DNA of 64,000 bases from contig JACKCV010000001.1 in NCBI GenBank assembly GCA_020633825.1, positions 1-64,000 of the forward strand, written 5' to 3'. Of this stretch, positions 35,831 to 46,323 are shown in pieces; within the stretch, counting starts at the first letter, position 1; every line of letters starts with the position of its first letter. A program made the position numbers and the translations under genes. The stretch is from Fibrobacteria bacterium. GTDB lineage: Bacteria; Fibrobacterota; Fibrobacteria; UBA5070. The notes below the pieces were generated by a model. It was not told where the DNA came from. It searched no databases and saw nothing but the letters and a program-made list of their open reading frames with translations.

Positions 35831-38800
35831 ATGAGCAACTCCATCGCGAAGAGATTCCTGTCCTTCGGACTTCTCGCCCTGTCCACCATCCTCCTTTCCT
35901 GCGACGAGGAGAAGGCGCGCATCTTCGACAACCCCAACGACCCATCCGGGGCCGCCTGGTCCCCTCCCACGGTGAAGGTCCTCACCCGGACGGTGGTGGT
36001 GGGAATGGGAGATACCGGAACCGTGAAGGTCGTGGGGAAGGATCCGGACAAGGCCGATCGCGTGGTTCGCGCGCGCTTTCTGTATCCGGGACTCCTGGAC
36101 GATTCCGTTTCCCTGAACAACGACACCGCCGTGGGCAAGCTGAAGTTCGCCCAGCCAGGTCGGTATGCGGTCCTGGTTTCGGTCCATGACAACCACAACG
36201 TGTGGTCCGTGACCTGGGACTCGGTCGTGTTCGACGTCCACCGGTACGCTCCCGTCTCGACCCTCCGATCGACCAAGGATTCGGTGGAACCCGGCGACAC
36301 CTTGCCCATGGCGATGGCGTGGACCGACACGGCAGGGCGGGTGGAACGGTTCGTGTGGTCGAGCAAGGGGAAGACCGACACGACCAAGGACTCCATCTTC
36401 AAATTCCGTCCGACCGAGGTGGGTTTGTTCTCGGTGACCGGATACGCCGTCGACGACGACGGAAACCCTTCCAACCAGGTGGTGGCCAGCGCGGTCGTCC
36501 GCACCTTGAACCCCTGGATCGTCTCGATGGCGCCCTCCCGGGACACGGCCGAAGAGAACAAGGACTTCAAGGTCGTGATGCGGGGTGCCGACCACAAGCC
36601 CGGCAAGGTGGCCAAATACGTCTGGACGACGGGCTCGAAGACCGACACCACCCAGGATTCCTCCCACACCTTCCGACCCGGGGTGGTCAGCTCCTTCCAG
36701 GTCCAGGGCAGGGTCCTGGACGACGATGGGTACGCTTCCAAGGATTCGGTCATCGTGGTCCCGGTGGTGCGTTTCGCACCGACGGTCAAGAGCCTCAAGG
36801 CCTCCAAGGACACGGCGGAGGTGGGGTATCCGGTGAAATTCTCGATGAAGGGAAGCGATCGATCCCCGGGGAAGGTGGTCAAATACCTCTGGTCCCATGA
36901 CAACAAGACCGACACCACCTCCGACACCACCTTGAACCTGACACCCAGGGATTCAGGGAATTGGACGGTGCGCGGGCAGGTGATCGACGACGATGGATAC
37001 GTTTCCGAAGCGGTCGAACTCTCCGTTCCGGTGACGAAATACCACCCGAGCGTGGTCTCGCTCCGGGCGAAGAAGAGTCCCGCCGAAGCGGGAAAGAGCC
37101 TGCAGGTGGTCATGGTGGGGAGTGACCGCCAGCCTGGATCGGTGAGCAAATACTGCTGGAACCATTCGGGAAAGGTGGATACCACGAAGGATTCCCTCCA
37201 TTCCATTCCGGTCCCGGCGGGAGCCTCGTCCATCACGATCCAAGGATGGGTGATCGACAACGACGGGAACGGGTCGGAGGCGAAATCCCTCGTCGTGCCC
37301 GTCACCGTGTACGGCCCCACCGCGACCTCCTTGACTTCGGCGAAGGACACCGCCGAGGTCGGCAAGGCGATCGTATTCCGGCTCCGCGGAAAGGATTCCG
37401 ACACGGGGAAGGTCGTGCGCTGGGCCTACGCGATGGACGGCAAGATCGACACTCTCAAGACCGACTCCGCGTTCCTGATTCCCAGCGCCACGGGGAAAAT
37501 GGTCGTCTGGGGCTTCGTGATCGACAACGACGGCAACGCGTCCAACATGCTCGAGGATACCATCCCCGTGGCTCGATATGCCCCGACGGCGACGTCCCTG
37601 AGCGCGAGCGCGGCCACCGTCGAAGCCCACCGGGGAGTCCGATTCACGCTGACGGCGACGGATCGATCCCCCGGCAAGATCGCCAAACGGGTGTTTGTCC
37701 ACGATGGGAAGAGCGACACCACGACCACCGACACGCTCACTCTCGTTCCCCATGAGGCGGGTTTCTGGGAAGTGTCCGCCTTCGCCATCGACGACGACGG
37801 CAACACGTCGGGCATCGTGCGGAAGACGGTCACCGTGACCTCCCATATTCCCTCGGTCACCTCCGTCTCGGCGAGCCCGGACACGTTGGAAGTGGGCAAG
37901 CGAGGTTTGATTCGGATCGTTGCCACCGACGCCTCGCCCGGCAAGGTGGTGAAGTGGTTGGTGAAGATCGGCTCGACCACGGACACGCTCGCCAAGGACA
38001 CGACCAGCATCGTGCCCACCTCGAAGGGGCTTCTCACCCTCTACGTCTCGGTGATCGACGACGACGGGAACCTTTCCCCGTCCGTGGTCCGAGCCTTCCA
38101 GGTGGTGGAACGAAAGCCTGTGGTGGGGTTCGTGGATTTCCCGGATTCCTCGGAAATCAACCGGTACGCCAAGCTGAAGGCGACCGGCTACGACTATGTC
38201 CCGGGAAAGGTGGTGAAGTGGATCTGGAGCGTCGCGGGAGTCCTCGACACGACCACGGATTCCAGCTACCAGGTGCGGGGCAGCATCGAAGGCCCGATCA
38301 ACATCGGGGTCCAAGGCATCGATGACGACGGGTACACCTCCGAGTTGGTATCCCGGACCCTCCAGGTCAAGGCCCATGCGCCCAAGCTCGTGACCTACAG
38401 TCCCTTCGTGAAGGTCGCCTTGGGCGACACCGCGAAGATCGCCCGGACGGCCACCGACGCTCCCACCGATCCGGCGGGTGACTCCTTGGAGTTCCGTTGG
38501 AGCACCAACGACGGCCGTTCCGGATCCTACAAGTCCGGGGGAATGATCCGACTGACCGACACCGTCGCCAAGACCATCTCCCTGATGGTCAAGGCTTACG
38601 ACAAGGACAGTCTGGCTTCTCCCCAGGGAACCATCCAGGTCCAGTTCCTGCCCAAGGCACCCACCATCCTGACCCCTTCCGTAGGGGGGATCCAAACCAC
38701 CACCGACGTCCGGGTCACCTGGCAGAAGGGCTATCTGGATTCGGCTTTCGCGGTGTACGCCGATACCACCGAAGACCCGAAGGAGCTGCGGGGAACCACC

Positions 38801-41800
38801 ACCGGCACGAGCCTCGATCTCGCTCTGGGTGTGTGGGACCGGGGTTGGACGGTGAAAGTGGTGGGCTGGCGTGGGAGCGATTCCGCGACGAGTGCCACGG
38901 TGCGGTTCCACACGGCCCAGGACTCCGCCTATCGATCCATCCTGAAGGAGCTCGAGGTTCGCGACGCCATGACGGATGAACTCTATCCGTTCGATACGGC
39001 GTTCTCCTCGGGAGACACCCTCTACGCGTTGCACACGGGTGCGGACATGGCCCAGTTGGAGATCCGAGCGATCGGGAGCGTCTCCAAGCAGGTGATCCGG
39101 GTCGGAACAGGAGTCTCCGTGGCAGATTCTGTCCGATCGGTGGTGGCGGTTCCGGTGAGCCCCATGCGGATCCCCGTTTGGGTGGCCTCCCCCAATGGCG
39201 TGAGCACCCGCACCTACACCCTGGTGGTTTCGCGCGACATCTCTCCATTCGCCAAACTGGAATCCTTCTCGGTGGATGCCGGTGGAAGCCTGAGCCCCGC
39301 CTTCCATCCCGACACCACGACCTACGTGGTCTCGATCCACGAAGGGGAACAGGTCGCCATGAGCTGGACCAAGAACCTGCTGGCCAACGTGACCTGCCAG
39401 AACCGGACCCTATGGTTCGATCAGGATTCGATCCTGGAGGGACGAACCGAGGACACCGCGGGCACCATGCTCACCGTGACCCGTGCGGGCGTCCCCGACA
39501 ACCACTACCTGGTGAAGGTGAAGGTGTTGCCTTCCCGGGATGCCCGGTTGAACCAGATGCTCTGGGCCAACGTGGAATGGTTGCCGATCGACTCGACCTC
39601 CTTCCTGCGGAATCTTCCGGAAGGAACCCTGTCGACTTGGATCGAGCCGCAGTTGCGCCCGGGTCAGACCATGACCATCAACGGGGCGGCGGCCACCTCC
39701 GGGGTTCGCCAGACCCTCGATCTGGTGCCGGGCATGAATACCACGACCATCAAGATCACCGCCGCCGATCGCACCACGACGCGGACCTACACGCTGCTCT
39801 TCTACCGGCAGCCTTCCACGGACAATTCCCTGTCGAACTTGGAAACGCTCACCGGTGGGATCGGATTCAGCCCATCCTACCAGACCTACCGCCTGGTGCT
39901 CCCCTTCCCGGAGGATTCGGCGGGCGTGAAAGCGACCGTGAACCATCCCAGCGCCTGGATGCGCCTGGATGGGACAAGGCTTTCCAACGACACCTGGGGT
40001 CCGAAGACCATCCTGGCACCGGGAGACTCCGTGGTGTACACCATCGAGGTGCTCGCCGAGGACACCACCTACAAGCGACCCTACAAGGTGACCGTCGTGC
40101 GCTCGATGCCCGACACCACCCGGTACCTCGACGACCTGGCCTTGTCCTCGACCCAGGGAACCCTGAATGTCACCGATGGCTTCTCCACCTACGGCGACAC
40201 CCTGATGGTGGGAGCCACGAGCTACAACGACAGCGTGCTCCAGATCCGGGCGTATTGGACCCGATCCGAGTATCGATCGGTGACGGTCGGTTCGGACACT
40301 CTGACCAGCTACACCTTCCAGGATTTCCTGCTGGCCACACCCAACGACACGAACGTATTCCCCGTGGTCGTGGTGGCACAGGACAGTTCCATGACCCGGA
40401 CCTACCGGGTGAAGGTGTTCCGAGGTCCTCCCAGCCGCAATGCCGACCTTTCCGGGTATCTGTCGGTGGGATTCAATGTTTCGGGTCGGCAAGACCATTA
40501 CGTCGGCACGGGGGATTCCGTCTTCACCATCGGGGTTCCCTACCGGGATTCGTTGATGAGCCTGTACGCGACCCCCGCCGACGCCGACGTGTTCCAGATC
40601 CTTCGCGATGGCGTGGAGATTCCGCGGTCGGAATGGTCGGACAGCCTGCTCCTGGTGAAAGGCGACACGAACCGCGTCGAGGTCACCGTGGTGGCCCAGG
40701 ACACGACGCGCAAGAAGGTCTACAGCCTCAAGGTGTACCGCGCTCCGGAGAGCCAGGACGCGAGCCTATCCTACCTCCAATTCAAGTCGCGCCTGGGGAA
40801 CGTGAATTGGTGGGGGGTGCCGACGGATTCCGTCTATCGGGTGTCGGTCCCGTGGCACGACAGCCTGCTGACCGTGAATCCCACCGCGACCGATGCGTAT
40901 GTGCGCAGCATCCATGTGGCAGGGGTTTCCACGAATTCCGGGACCTGGAGCGACTCCGCGGCGTTGTCCCTCGTCGCCGACACCAACCGCGTGTCGATCG
41001 TGGTGAAGGCCCAGGACTCCACGGTGACGCGGACCTACACGGTGAACGTCTACCGCGAACCGGCGCACACCGATGCTTCTCTCGGGGCATTGTCGCTTTC
41101 CTCCATGGCCGGTGCCTTGGCGATCTCCCCGAGTTTCACGGGAAGCGACACGGAGTATGTGGCAAGCACCCTGTATCTGGATTCCCTGGTGGTGGCGACC
41201 CCCACGGTGAACGACCCCGTCGCGCGTTCCGTGACCGTCCAGGGGGTGGCCGTCGCCTCCGGGACCGCATCCGATTCCATTCCTCTGGCCGTCTCCGACA
41301 CCACGGTGGTGACCCTGGTCGTCACAGCACAGGATGGAACCACCCGACGCACCACCCGGGTGAAGATCTACCGGGCCCCTCCGAGCACCGATGCCCTGTT
41401 GGCGGGATTCGGGGAAGGAGCCGGCGTGCTGTCGCCGATGGTGAACGACGCGGACACGATCTACCAGCTCAACGTGGTGAGCATGGTGGCGAGCGTGACG
41501 CTTTCTCCCACCCTCCACGACACCAGATTCGCAAGCTTCACCGTCGATGGCAGCGCGACCACCAGGATCATCCCCCTGGGGGCCGCGGGAACCACAACTC
41601 CGGTTTCGGTGGTGGTCACGGCCCAGGATCCATCGGTGAAGCGGCACTACACGCTGAACGTGGTGCGCGAACAGGATCCGACCGCTCTCCACGGCACGAT
41701 CTCCTCCGATCGGGTGCTGACGCTCGCGGGGAGCCCGTATCTGGTGGACGGAACCGTCACCGTGAAGGCGGATGCGACCCTGTCCATCGAGCCCGGGGTT

Positions 41801-43360
41801 CGGGTGAAATTCAACGCCGGAACCGGACTGCGGATCGAGAAGGGGACTTTGAAGGCCCTGGGCACCCCAGCCGATCCCATCGTCTTCACCAAGGCACAGG
41901 CTGGAAACTGGGCCTACCTCTATTTCGACACCACGGCGGTCAGTGCCACCTACGACGCGAGCGGGGCCTATTCCGGTGGATCGATTCTCCGGAATTGCCT
42001 GGTGGAGTATTCCGGCGGCACCACCTTGGCGGGTGGGGCTTCCTTGATGATGAAGGGTCGATTCCCCCACCTCGAATCGGTGGTGATTCGGTCGAGCGCG
42101 TCCGACGGGATCTATGCCGAAAACCTGGCGGATGTCCATTGGTCGGGTGTGGAGGTTCGCAGCAGCGCCGGGACGGGGATGGTCGTGTGGGCCCGCACCT
42201 TCGCCCTTCGCCAGAGCATCCTGGCCGACAATGTGGGCCGAGGGCTCCACCTCAGGCCCACCGAGTCCTTGATGCTTGGAGACCAATGGGTTCGGATCGA
42301 CAGTTCCCAGTTCCTCCGCAACCGAATCGTCAATGGGAATGCGGCGGGTGCCTATATCGGGGTTTCCCAGTATTTCCAGAACATGGGAATCCTCCTGCGC
42401 GGGAACTTGTTCGAGGGCAACACCACCAACTCCCGCGCCGGTGGATTGTTGATCAGTCAGGAGGGTTTCCACTCGAACCTGCCGATCACCCTGGAAAGGA
42501 ACGTGTTCCGTGGCAATGTGGCGGGGGATCATGCGGGGGCCCTTTGGGTGCGGACCTATTACAACTACAGCGGTTCCACCCAGCCGTACGAGATCCGCTC
42601 GGTGGGGAACCTGATCGAAGGAAATTCCTCTCCCCATGTCGCGGGAGTGTGGATCGGCAGCGAGTACGAAGATGGCGACGCGATCGGCTCCTACTACGAT
42701 TCCGCCAACATCTATCGCAACAACACCAACACGGCTTCGACCTCCGTCGGGGCGGGATTGGCGATGGACGACAACCGCCGCACCTTCCGGATGGTCGATT
42801 CCCGATTCGAAGGCAACCGCGCCGGACAGGACGGCGGAGCTGTGAATTTTGCGGACCTCAATGGCACCGCCCAGGTGGAGGGGTGCACCTTCGTGGGGAA
42901 CCGATCCGGACTCAAAGGCGGGGCGGTGTTCACCCGGACTTCCGCCAATTTTGCGCACAGCCTGTTCCAGGGCAACATCGCGGGAACCGTGGCGGCGATT
43001 TCCTGGACCAACAATGTCGCGGGACGCCTCGACTCCAACACCTTCGCGGGGAACACCGCGACCGGTGCCGGTGGATCGGTGGTCACCACGGTGATGGAGA
43101 TCGACGGGTATCCGGTGTTGCGCGGGAACAACTTCCTGACCAATTCCACCGACCGCGTCCTGCGCAATTCCAACCTGGCGACCGACCCGGGTGTGGAGGT
43201 GGCGGGGAACTGGTGGAACACGGCCACCCCCGATCCCTTCTATTTGTTCGTCGATGGTGGATCGGGACTGCCGGGAGCCGGGGATCTGGGGATGTTCACC
43301 GGGGGTGAAGCGGATTCCTCCCTGGCTTCCCCGAACTTGATGGCACCGGCCGTGGAATAA
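35831..43360 (+). CDS. Giant surface lipoprotein: Ig-like, cadherin-like and beta-helix repeats
   Basis: A 2,509-residue lipoprotein (lipobox LSTILLSC, acylated Cys24). Residues about 45-950 hold nine or ten repeats of about 88 residues, each with an (Y/F)APT start, a (K)TDTT middle and a DDDGN end. Residues about 1130-1950 are tandem cadherin-like beta-sandwich domains ending in TYTVNVYR-type strands. From about 1960 a right-handed parallel beta-helix follows with asparagine ladders (RGNLFEGNTTNS, GNRSGLKGGAVFTR). It looks like a surface adhesin or matrix protein; ligand unknown. Transcribed with the preceding CsgG/PEGA gene; a strong terminator follows. Confidence 0.82.
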   Translation: MSNSIAKRFLSFGLLALSTILLSCDEEKARIFDNPNDPSGAAWSPPTVKVLTRTVVVGMGDTGTVKVVGKDPDKADRVVRARFLYPGLLDDSVSLNNDTAVGKLKFAQPGRYAVLVSVHDNHNVWSVTWDSVVFDVHRYAPVSTLRSTKDSVEPGDTLPMAMAWTDTAGRVERFVWSSKGKTDTTKDSIFKFRPTEVGLFSVTGYAVDDDGNPSNQVVASAVVRTLNPWIVSMAPSRDTAEENKDFKVVMRGADHKPGKVAKYVWTTGSKTDTTQDSSHTFRPGVVSSFQVQGRVLDDDGYASKDSVIVVPVVRFAPTVKSLKASKDTAEVGYPVKFSMKGSDRSPGKVVKYLWSHDNKTDTTSDTTLNLTPRDSGNWTVRGQVIDDDGYVSEAVELSVPVTKYHPSVVSLRAKKSPAEAGKSLQVVMVGSDRQPGSVSKYCWNHSGKVDTTKDSLHSIPVPAGASSITIQGWVIDNDGNGSEAKSLVVPVTVYGPTATSLTSAKDTAEVGKAIVFRLRGKDSDTGKVVRWAYAMDGKIDTLKTDSAFLIPSATGKMVVWGFVIDNDGNASNMLEDTIPVARYAPTATSLSASAATVEAHRGVRFTLTATDRSPGKIAKRVFVHDGKSDTTTTDTLTLVPHEAGFWEVSAFAIDDDGNTSGIVRKTVTVTSHIPSVTSVSASPDTLEVGKRGLIRIVATDASPGKVVKWLVKIGSTTDTLAKDTTSIVPTSKGLLTLYVSVIDDDGNLSPSVVRAFQVVERKPVVGFVDFPDSSEINRYAKLKATGYDYVPGKVVKWIWSVAGVLDTTTDSSYQVRGSIEGPINIGVQGIDDDGYTSELVSRTLQVKAHAPKLVTYSPFVKVALGDTAKIARTATDAPTDPAGDSLEFRWSTNDGRSGSYKSGGMIRLTDTVAKTISLMVKAYDKDSLASPQGTIQVQFLPKAPTILTPSVGGIQTTTDVRVTWQKGYLDSAFAVYADTTEDPKELRGTTTGTSLDLALGVWDRGWTVKVVGWRGSDSATSATVRFHTAQDSAYRSILKELEVRDAMTDELYPFDTAFSSGDTLYALHTGADMAQLEIRAIGSVSKQVIRVGTGVSVADSVRSVVAVPVSPMRIPVWVASPNGVSTRTYTLVVSRDISPFAKLESFSVDAGGSLSPAFHPDTTTYVVSIHEGEQVAMSWTKNLLANVTCQNRTLWFDQDSILEGRTEDTAGTMLTVTRAGVPDNHYLVKVKVLPSRDARLNQMLWANVEWLPIDSTSFLRNLPEGTLSTWIEPQLRPGQTMTINGAAATSGVRQTLDLVPGMNTTTIKITAADRTTTRTYTLLFYRQPSTDNSLSNLETLTGGIGFSPSYQTYRLVLPFPEDSAGVKATVNHPSAWMRLDGTRLSNDTWGPKTILAPGDSVVYTIEVLAEDTTYKRPYKVTVVRSMPDTTRYLDDLALSSTQGTLNVTDGFSTYGDTLMVGATSYNDSVLQIRAYWTRSEYRSVTVGSDTLTSYTFQDFLLATPNDTNVFPVVVVAQDSSMTRTYRVKVFRGPPSRNADLSGYLSVGFNVSGRQDHYVGTGDSVFTIGVPYRDSLMSLYATPADADVFQILRDGVEIPRSEWSDSLLLVKGDTNRVEVTVVAQDTTRKKVYSLKVYRAPESQDASLSYLQFKSRLGNVNWWGVPTDSVYRVSVPWHDSLLTVNPTATDAYVRSIHVAGVSTNSGTWSDSAALSLVADTNRVSIVVKAQDSTVTRTYTVNVYREPAHTDASLGALSLSSMAGALAISPSFTGSDTEYVASTLYLDSLVVATPTVNDPVARSVTVQGVAVASGTASDSIPLAVSDTTVVTLVVTAQDGTTRRTTRVKIYRAPPSTDALLAGFGEGAGVLSPMVNDADTIYQLNVVSMVASVTLSPTLHDTRFASFTVDGSATTRIIPLGAAGTTTPVSVVVTAQDPSVKRHYTLNVVREQDPTALHGTISSDRVLTLAGSPYLVDGTVTVKADATLSIEPGVRVKFNAGTGLRIEKGTLKALGTPADPIVFTKAQAGNWAYLYFDTTAVSATYDASGAYSGGSILRNCLVEYSGGTTLAGGASLMMKGRFPHLESVVIRSSASDGIYAENLADVHWSGVEVRSSAGTGMVVWARTFALRQSILADNVGRGLHLRPTESLMLGDQWVRIDSSQFLRNRIVNGNAAGAYIGVSQYFQNMGILLRGNLFEGNTTNSRAGGLLISQEGFHSNLPITLERNVFRGNVAGDHAGALWVRTYYNYSGSTQPYEIRSVGNLIEGNSSPHVAGVWIGSEYEDGDAIGSYYDSANIYRNNTNTASTSVGAGLAMDDNRRTFRMVDSRFEGNRAGQDGGAVNFADLNGTAQVEGCTFVGNRSGLKGGAVFTRTSANFAHSLFQGNIAGTVAAISWTNNVAGRLDSNTFAGNTATGAGGSVVTTVMEIDGYPVLRGNNFLTNSTDRVLRNSNLATDPGVEVAGNWWNTATPDPFYLFVDGGSGLPGAGDLGMFTGGEADSSLASPNLMAPAVE

Positions 43361-43387
43361 GCCGCCAATCCTTCCTCGGATCTCTCC

Positions 43388-43420
43388 AGGAGCCCCTCCT
43401 TTCCCGGTGGGGCTCCTTTT
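43388..43420 (+). terminator. Rho-independent terminator after the giant lipoprotein
   Basis: AGGAGCCCC (43388-43396) pairs with GGGGCTCCT (43409-43417), a 9-bp stem with a 12-base loop, running into TTTT. The remaining gap to about 43645 shows no further structure. Confidence 0.88.
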
Positions 43421-43648
43421 CGTTTCCGGACCGGATGGAAGGGAGGATTCGATCTCCTTCGGTCCGGACCGTACGGGGAAAGGATTTCGAGGAGGCCGGC
43501 CCCATCGGCGCGCCGACAGGATCCCTTCGCCCGAACTTGCAGAAGGAAATATCGCGGGAGAATCCGCGGAGCCGATCCAAGGGGGAATCCCGGGAACCTG
43601 GCATGGCCGAGGTGCCGGGGCGAGACTTGGCGGCTGGCTGGAACCGTA

Positions 43649-43654
43649 TATCTT
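43649..43654 (+). promoter_or_regulatory. -10-like TATCTT before carbonic anhydrase
   Basis: TATCTT lies 8 bases before ATG 43663 but only 2 before ATG 43657, favouring the later start. The same hexamer precedes the propeller gene at 6243. Confidence 0.4.
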
Positions 43655-43662
43655 CCATGGAC

Positions 43663-44265
43663 ATGCACAAGATCACGACCCTTCTCGAGAACAATCGTCA
43701 GTGGGCCGCCCGGGTGAAGGACACCGATCCCGGATTCTTCGAGCGACTGGCCGCCCAGCAGCACCCCAAGTACCTGTGGATCGGTTGTTCCGACAGTCGG
43801 GTGCCGGCCAACCAGATCACCGGACTGGTTCCCGGCGAGGTCTTCGTGCACCGCAACGTGGCCAACATCGCACACCCCACCGATGTCAACCTGATGTCGG
43901 TGCTGGAATACGCGGTGGATGTGCTCCAGGTGGAGCATGTGCTGGTGGTGGGCCACTACGGGTGCGGAGGTGTCCGGGCCGCGTTGCAGGGACGGCTTCC
44001 CGGCATCGCCGACTTCTGGTTGGAGCCCGTGCGGGAATTGGCGCGTCGCCATCGCAAGACGCTGGCCGGATTGGAAGGCCGGGAGCTCGAAGACAAGGTG
44101 TGCGAACTGAACGTCACCAGCCAGGTGCGCGCCCTGGCCAATTCCGGGATCGTGCAGAACGCCTGGGAGCGCAAGCAGAAGCTCACCATCCACGGATGGG
44201 TGTACCGGCTCGACGACGGGATCCTGCAGGATCTGGGCGAGACCCGCACGGGGCCGGAAGAGTAG
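43663..44265 (+). CDS. can: Beta-class carbonic anhydrase
   Basis: A 200-residue zinc enzyme interconverting CO2 and bicarbonate. Zinc ligands are Cys in IGCSDSRVP and His/Cys in VVGHYGCGGV; the Asp-Arg dyad of CSDSR is intact. The sequence follows E. coli Can closely (FVHRNVANI, LEYAVDVLQVEHV, KLTIHGWVYRLDDG). The start is taken at 43663, where the N-terminus aligns with E. coli Can and the -10 element is 8 bases away; ATG 43657 would add Met-Asp. Confidence 0.94.
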   Translation: MHKITTLLENNRQWAARVKDTDPGFFERLAAQQHPKYLWIGCSDSRVPANQITGLVPGEVFVHRNVANIAHPTDVNLMSVLEYAVDVLQVEHVLVVGHYGCGGVRAALQGRLPGIADFWLEPVRELARRHRKTLAGLEGRELEDKVCELNVTSQVRALANSGIVQNAWERKQKLTIHGWVYRLDDGILQDLGETRTGPEE

Positions 44266-44490
44266 GACGCCCGGGCCGCAGGTTTCCAGCCGCGATCCAT
44301 AGGGGATCCGAGCAGCGCGCCAGCCGAGCCGCAGGGGCCCCGGCAGGGGCGTGCGCGGCCGATCCGGGCATTCGCGATGCGTGGCCGCGTACCGACCGGA
44401 GGGTAGCCCGCAGGACGGCGGCCCCCGCCCTTGCGGTGGATTCGGGTCCGGGGTCGGGTCCCCGTCGCGGCGGGGGAGGCGCCCCGGGGC

Positions 44491-44496
44491 TACCTT
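44491..44496 (+). promoter_or_regulatory. -10-like TACCTT before the ABC-F gene
   Basis: TACCTT, 9 bases before ATG 44506, within GGCTACCTTT, which resembles the TGCTATCCTT of the 1.5- and 2.4-kb promoters. The 240-base gap before it is very GC-rich with no gene. Confidence 0.4.
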
Positions 44497-44505
44497 TGCC
44501 GCTCC

Positions 44506-46323
44506 ATGGCACTGATTTCCTTTCGAGACGTCTCCTTCCGCATGCTCGGCGTTCCCCTTCTCGACGGGGTGCGATTCTCCCTCGAGCGCGGAGAGCGCGT
44601 ATGCCTCACCGGTCGCAACGGCACGGGCAAATCCACCACGATGCGCCTGATCATCGGGGAGCACGAACCCGATTCGGGGGAGATCATCCGCGACGCGCAG
44701 ACCCGCGTGGGATACCTGCCGCAGGACATTCCCGACCTGCCGGGGACGGTGGGCGAGATCGTGCGCGAAGGAGCCGCCTACCATGCGCTGGAAGGCGAGT
44801 GGAAGGTGGACTTGGAGACCGAGCGTTGGGTGGAGCGGGTGGGACTCGACCCCGATTCGGATTTCGCCAAACTCTCCGGAGGGCAGAAGCGACGTGTGCT
44901 CCTGGCCCGCGCGTTGGCGGGCGAACCCGATCTCCTGCTGCTGGACGAACCCACCAACCACCTCGACATCGCCTCCATCGGTTGGATGGAGGACGTGCTG
45001 CTGTCGAGCGGGGTGGCGCTGCTGTTCGTGACCCACGATCGGGCCTTCCTGCGCCGGGTCGCCAACCGCATCCTGGAGCTGGACCGGGGGCGGCTCTTCG
45101 ACTGGACCTGCACCTACGACCAGTTCCTGGAACGCAAGCAGGCGATGCTGGAGGCCGAGGAGAAGGCCCAGGCGGAATTCGACAAGTTCCTCGCCGCCGA
45201 GGAGGTGTGGATCCGCAAGGGACTCAAGGCGCGCCGAACCCGCAACGAAGGGCGTGTGCGACGCCTGGAGGCGCTGCGGCGCGAACGTTCCGAGCGTCGC
45301 GAATCCCAGGGCACGGTGCAGATGAAGATCGAGACCGCGGAGAAGTCGGGTCGCAAGGTCGTCGACGCCGAGAAGGTCTCCTTCGCCTGGGGCGACAAGC
45401 CGATCCTGGCCAACCTGACCACGACCATCCAACGGGGCGACAAGCTGGCCATCCTCGGACCCAACGGCGCCGGGAAGACCACGCTCATCCGCGTGCTGCT
45501 GGGGGATCTCCAGCCGCAGTCGGGAACCGTCAAGTTGGGGACCAACCTGGAGATCCTCTACTTCGACCAGATGCGCGACCAGATCGATCCCGAGAGCACC
45601 CTCCGCGACGCGATCGGGGAAGGACGGGAGACCATCACCATCGGCGGGAAACCGCGGCACGTGGTGACCTACCTGCAGGAGTTCCTGTTCCCTCCCGAGG
45701 CGGGATCGAAGAAGGTGAAGGGCCTTTCGGGAGGGGAGCGGAACCGACTGCTCCTGGCGCGCCTGTTCACGCGGCCCGCCAACGTGCTCGTGCTCGACGA
45801 ACCCACCAACGACCTCGACGCCGAAACCCTCGACCTGCTCGAGGATCTCCTCGTGGAGTTCGACGGAACGGTGATCCTGGTGAGCCACGACCGCGCGTTT
45901 CTCGACGAGGTGGCCACCACGGTCCTGGCCATCGGGGAAGGGGGCGAGGTCACCGAGCACGTGGGCGGCTATTCCGATTGGAAGCGCGACATGGAGGGGC
46001 GCCGCGCCCGTGAGGCGGAGAGGGTCGCCCGTGAGGAGGCGGCTTCCCGCAAGGCGAACCCCGTCCGGTCGGAAAATGTCGCCACGGAGGCCGTCCCCGC
46101 CGCCCGCCGCAAGCTCTCCTACAAGGAGCAGCGGGAGCTGGACGCCCTCCCCGACCTCATCGAACGGTTGGAGACGGAGCAGGCGGGTCTGGGGGAGGCG
46201 ATGGCCGATCCATCCTTCTACCGCAAGCCCGCCCCGGAGATCGCCGCCGCCAACGCCCGGGTGGTGTCGCTCGCCGACGAGATCGCCGCGGCCTACGCCC
46301 GGTGGGAGGAGCTGGGGGGGTAG
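44506..46323 (+). CDS. ABC-F ATPase, Uup type
   Basis: A 605-residue cytosolic protein with two ABC domains and no membrane part. Domain 1 has GRNGTGKST, LSGGQKRR and LLLDEPTNHLD; domain 2 has GPNGAGKTT, LSGGERNR and LVLDEPTNDLD. The linker between them is charged and helical (KGLKARRTRNEGRVRRLEAL), and a C-terminal coiled coil (YKEQRELDALPDLIERLE) is diagnostic of Uup. Uup proteins bind ribosomes or branched DNA and affect precise excision of transposons. Proximity to several DNA helicases fits a DNA role. The start lacks a Shine-Dalgarno. Confidence 0.9.
   Translation: MALISFRDVSFRMLGVPLLDGVRFSLERGERVCLTGRNGTGKSTTMRLIIGEHEPDSGEIIRDAQTRVGYLPQDIPDLPGTVGEIVREGAAYHALEGEWKVDLETERWVERVGLDPDSDFAKLSGGQKRRVLLARALAGEPDLLLLDEPTNHLDIASIGWMEDVLLSSGVALLFVTHDRAFLRRVANRILELDRGRLFDWTCTYDQFLERKQAMLEAEEKAQAEFDKFLAAEEVWIRKGLKARRTRNEGRVRRLEALRRERSERRESQGTVQMKIETAEKSGRKVVDAEKVSFAWGDKPILANLTTTIQRGDKLAILGPNGAGKTTLIRVLLGDLQPQSGTVKLGTNLEILYFDQMRDQIDPESTLRDAIGEGRETITIGGKPRHVVTYLQEFLFPPEAGSKKVKGLSGGERNRLLLARLFTRPANVLVLDEPTNDLDAETLDLLEDLLVEFDGTVILVSHDRAFLDEVATTVLAIGEGGEVTEHVGGYSDWKRDMEGRRAREAERVAREEAASRKANPVRSENVATEAVPAARRKLSYKEQRELDALPDLIERLETEQAGLGEAMADPSFYRKPAPEIAAANARVVSLADEIAAAYARWEELGG

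Noticed and set aside
39178..43308. 1,376-codon open frame in another frame inside the giant lipoprotein gene
   Set aside because: Rich in Gly/Arg/His/Pro with no domain; it is the shadow of a GC-rich repeat gene.
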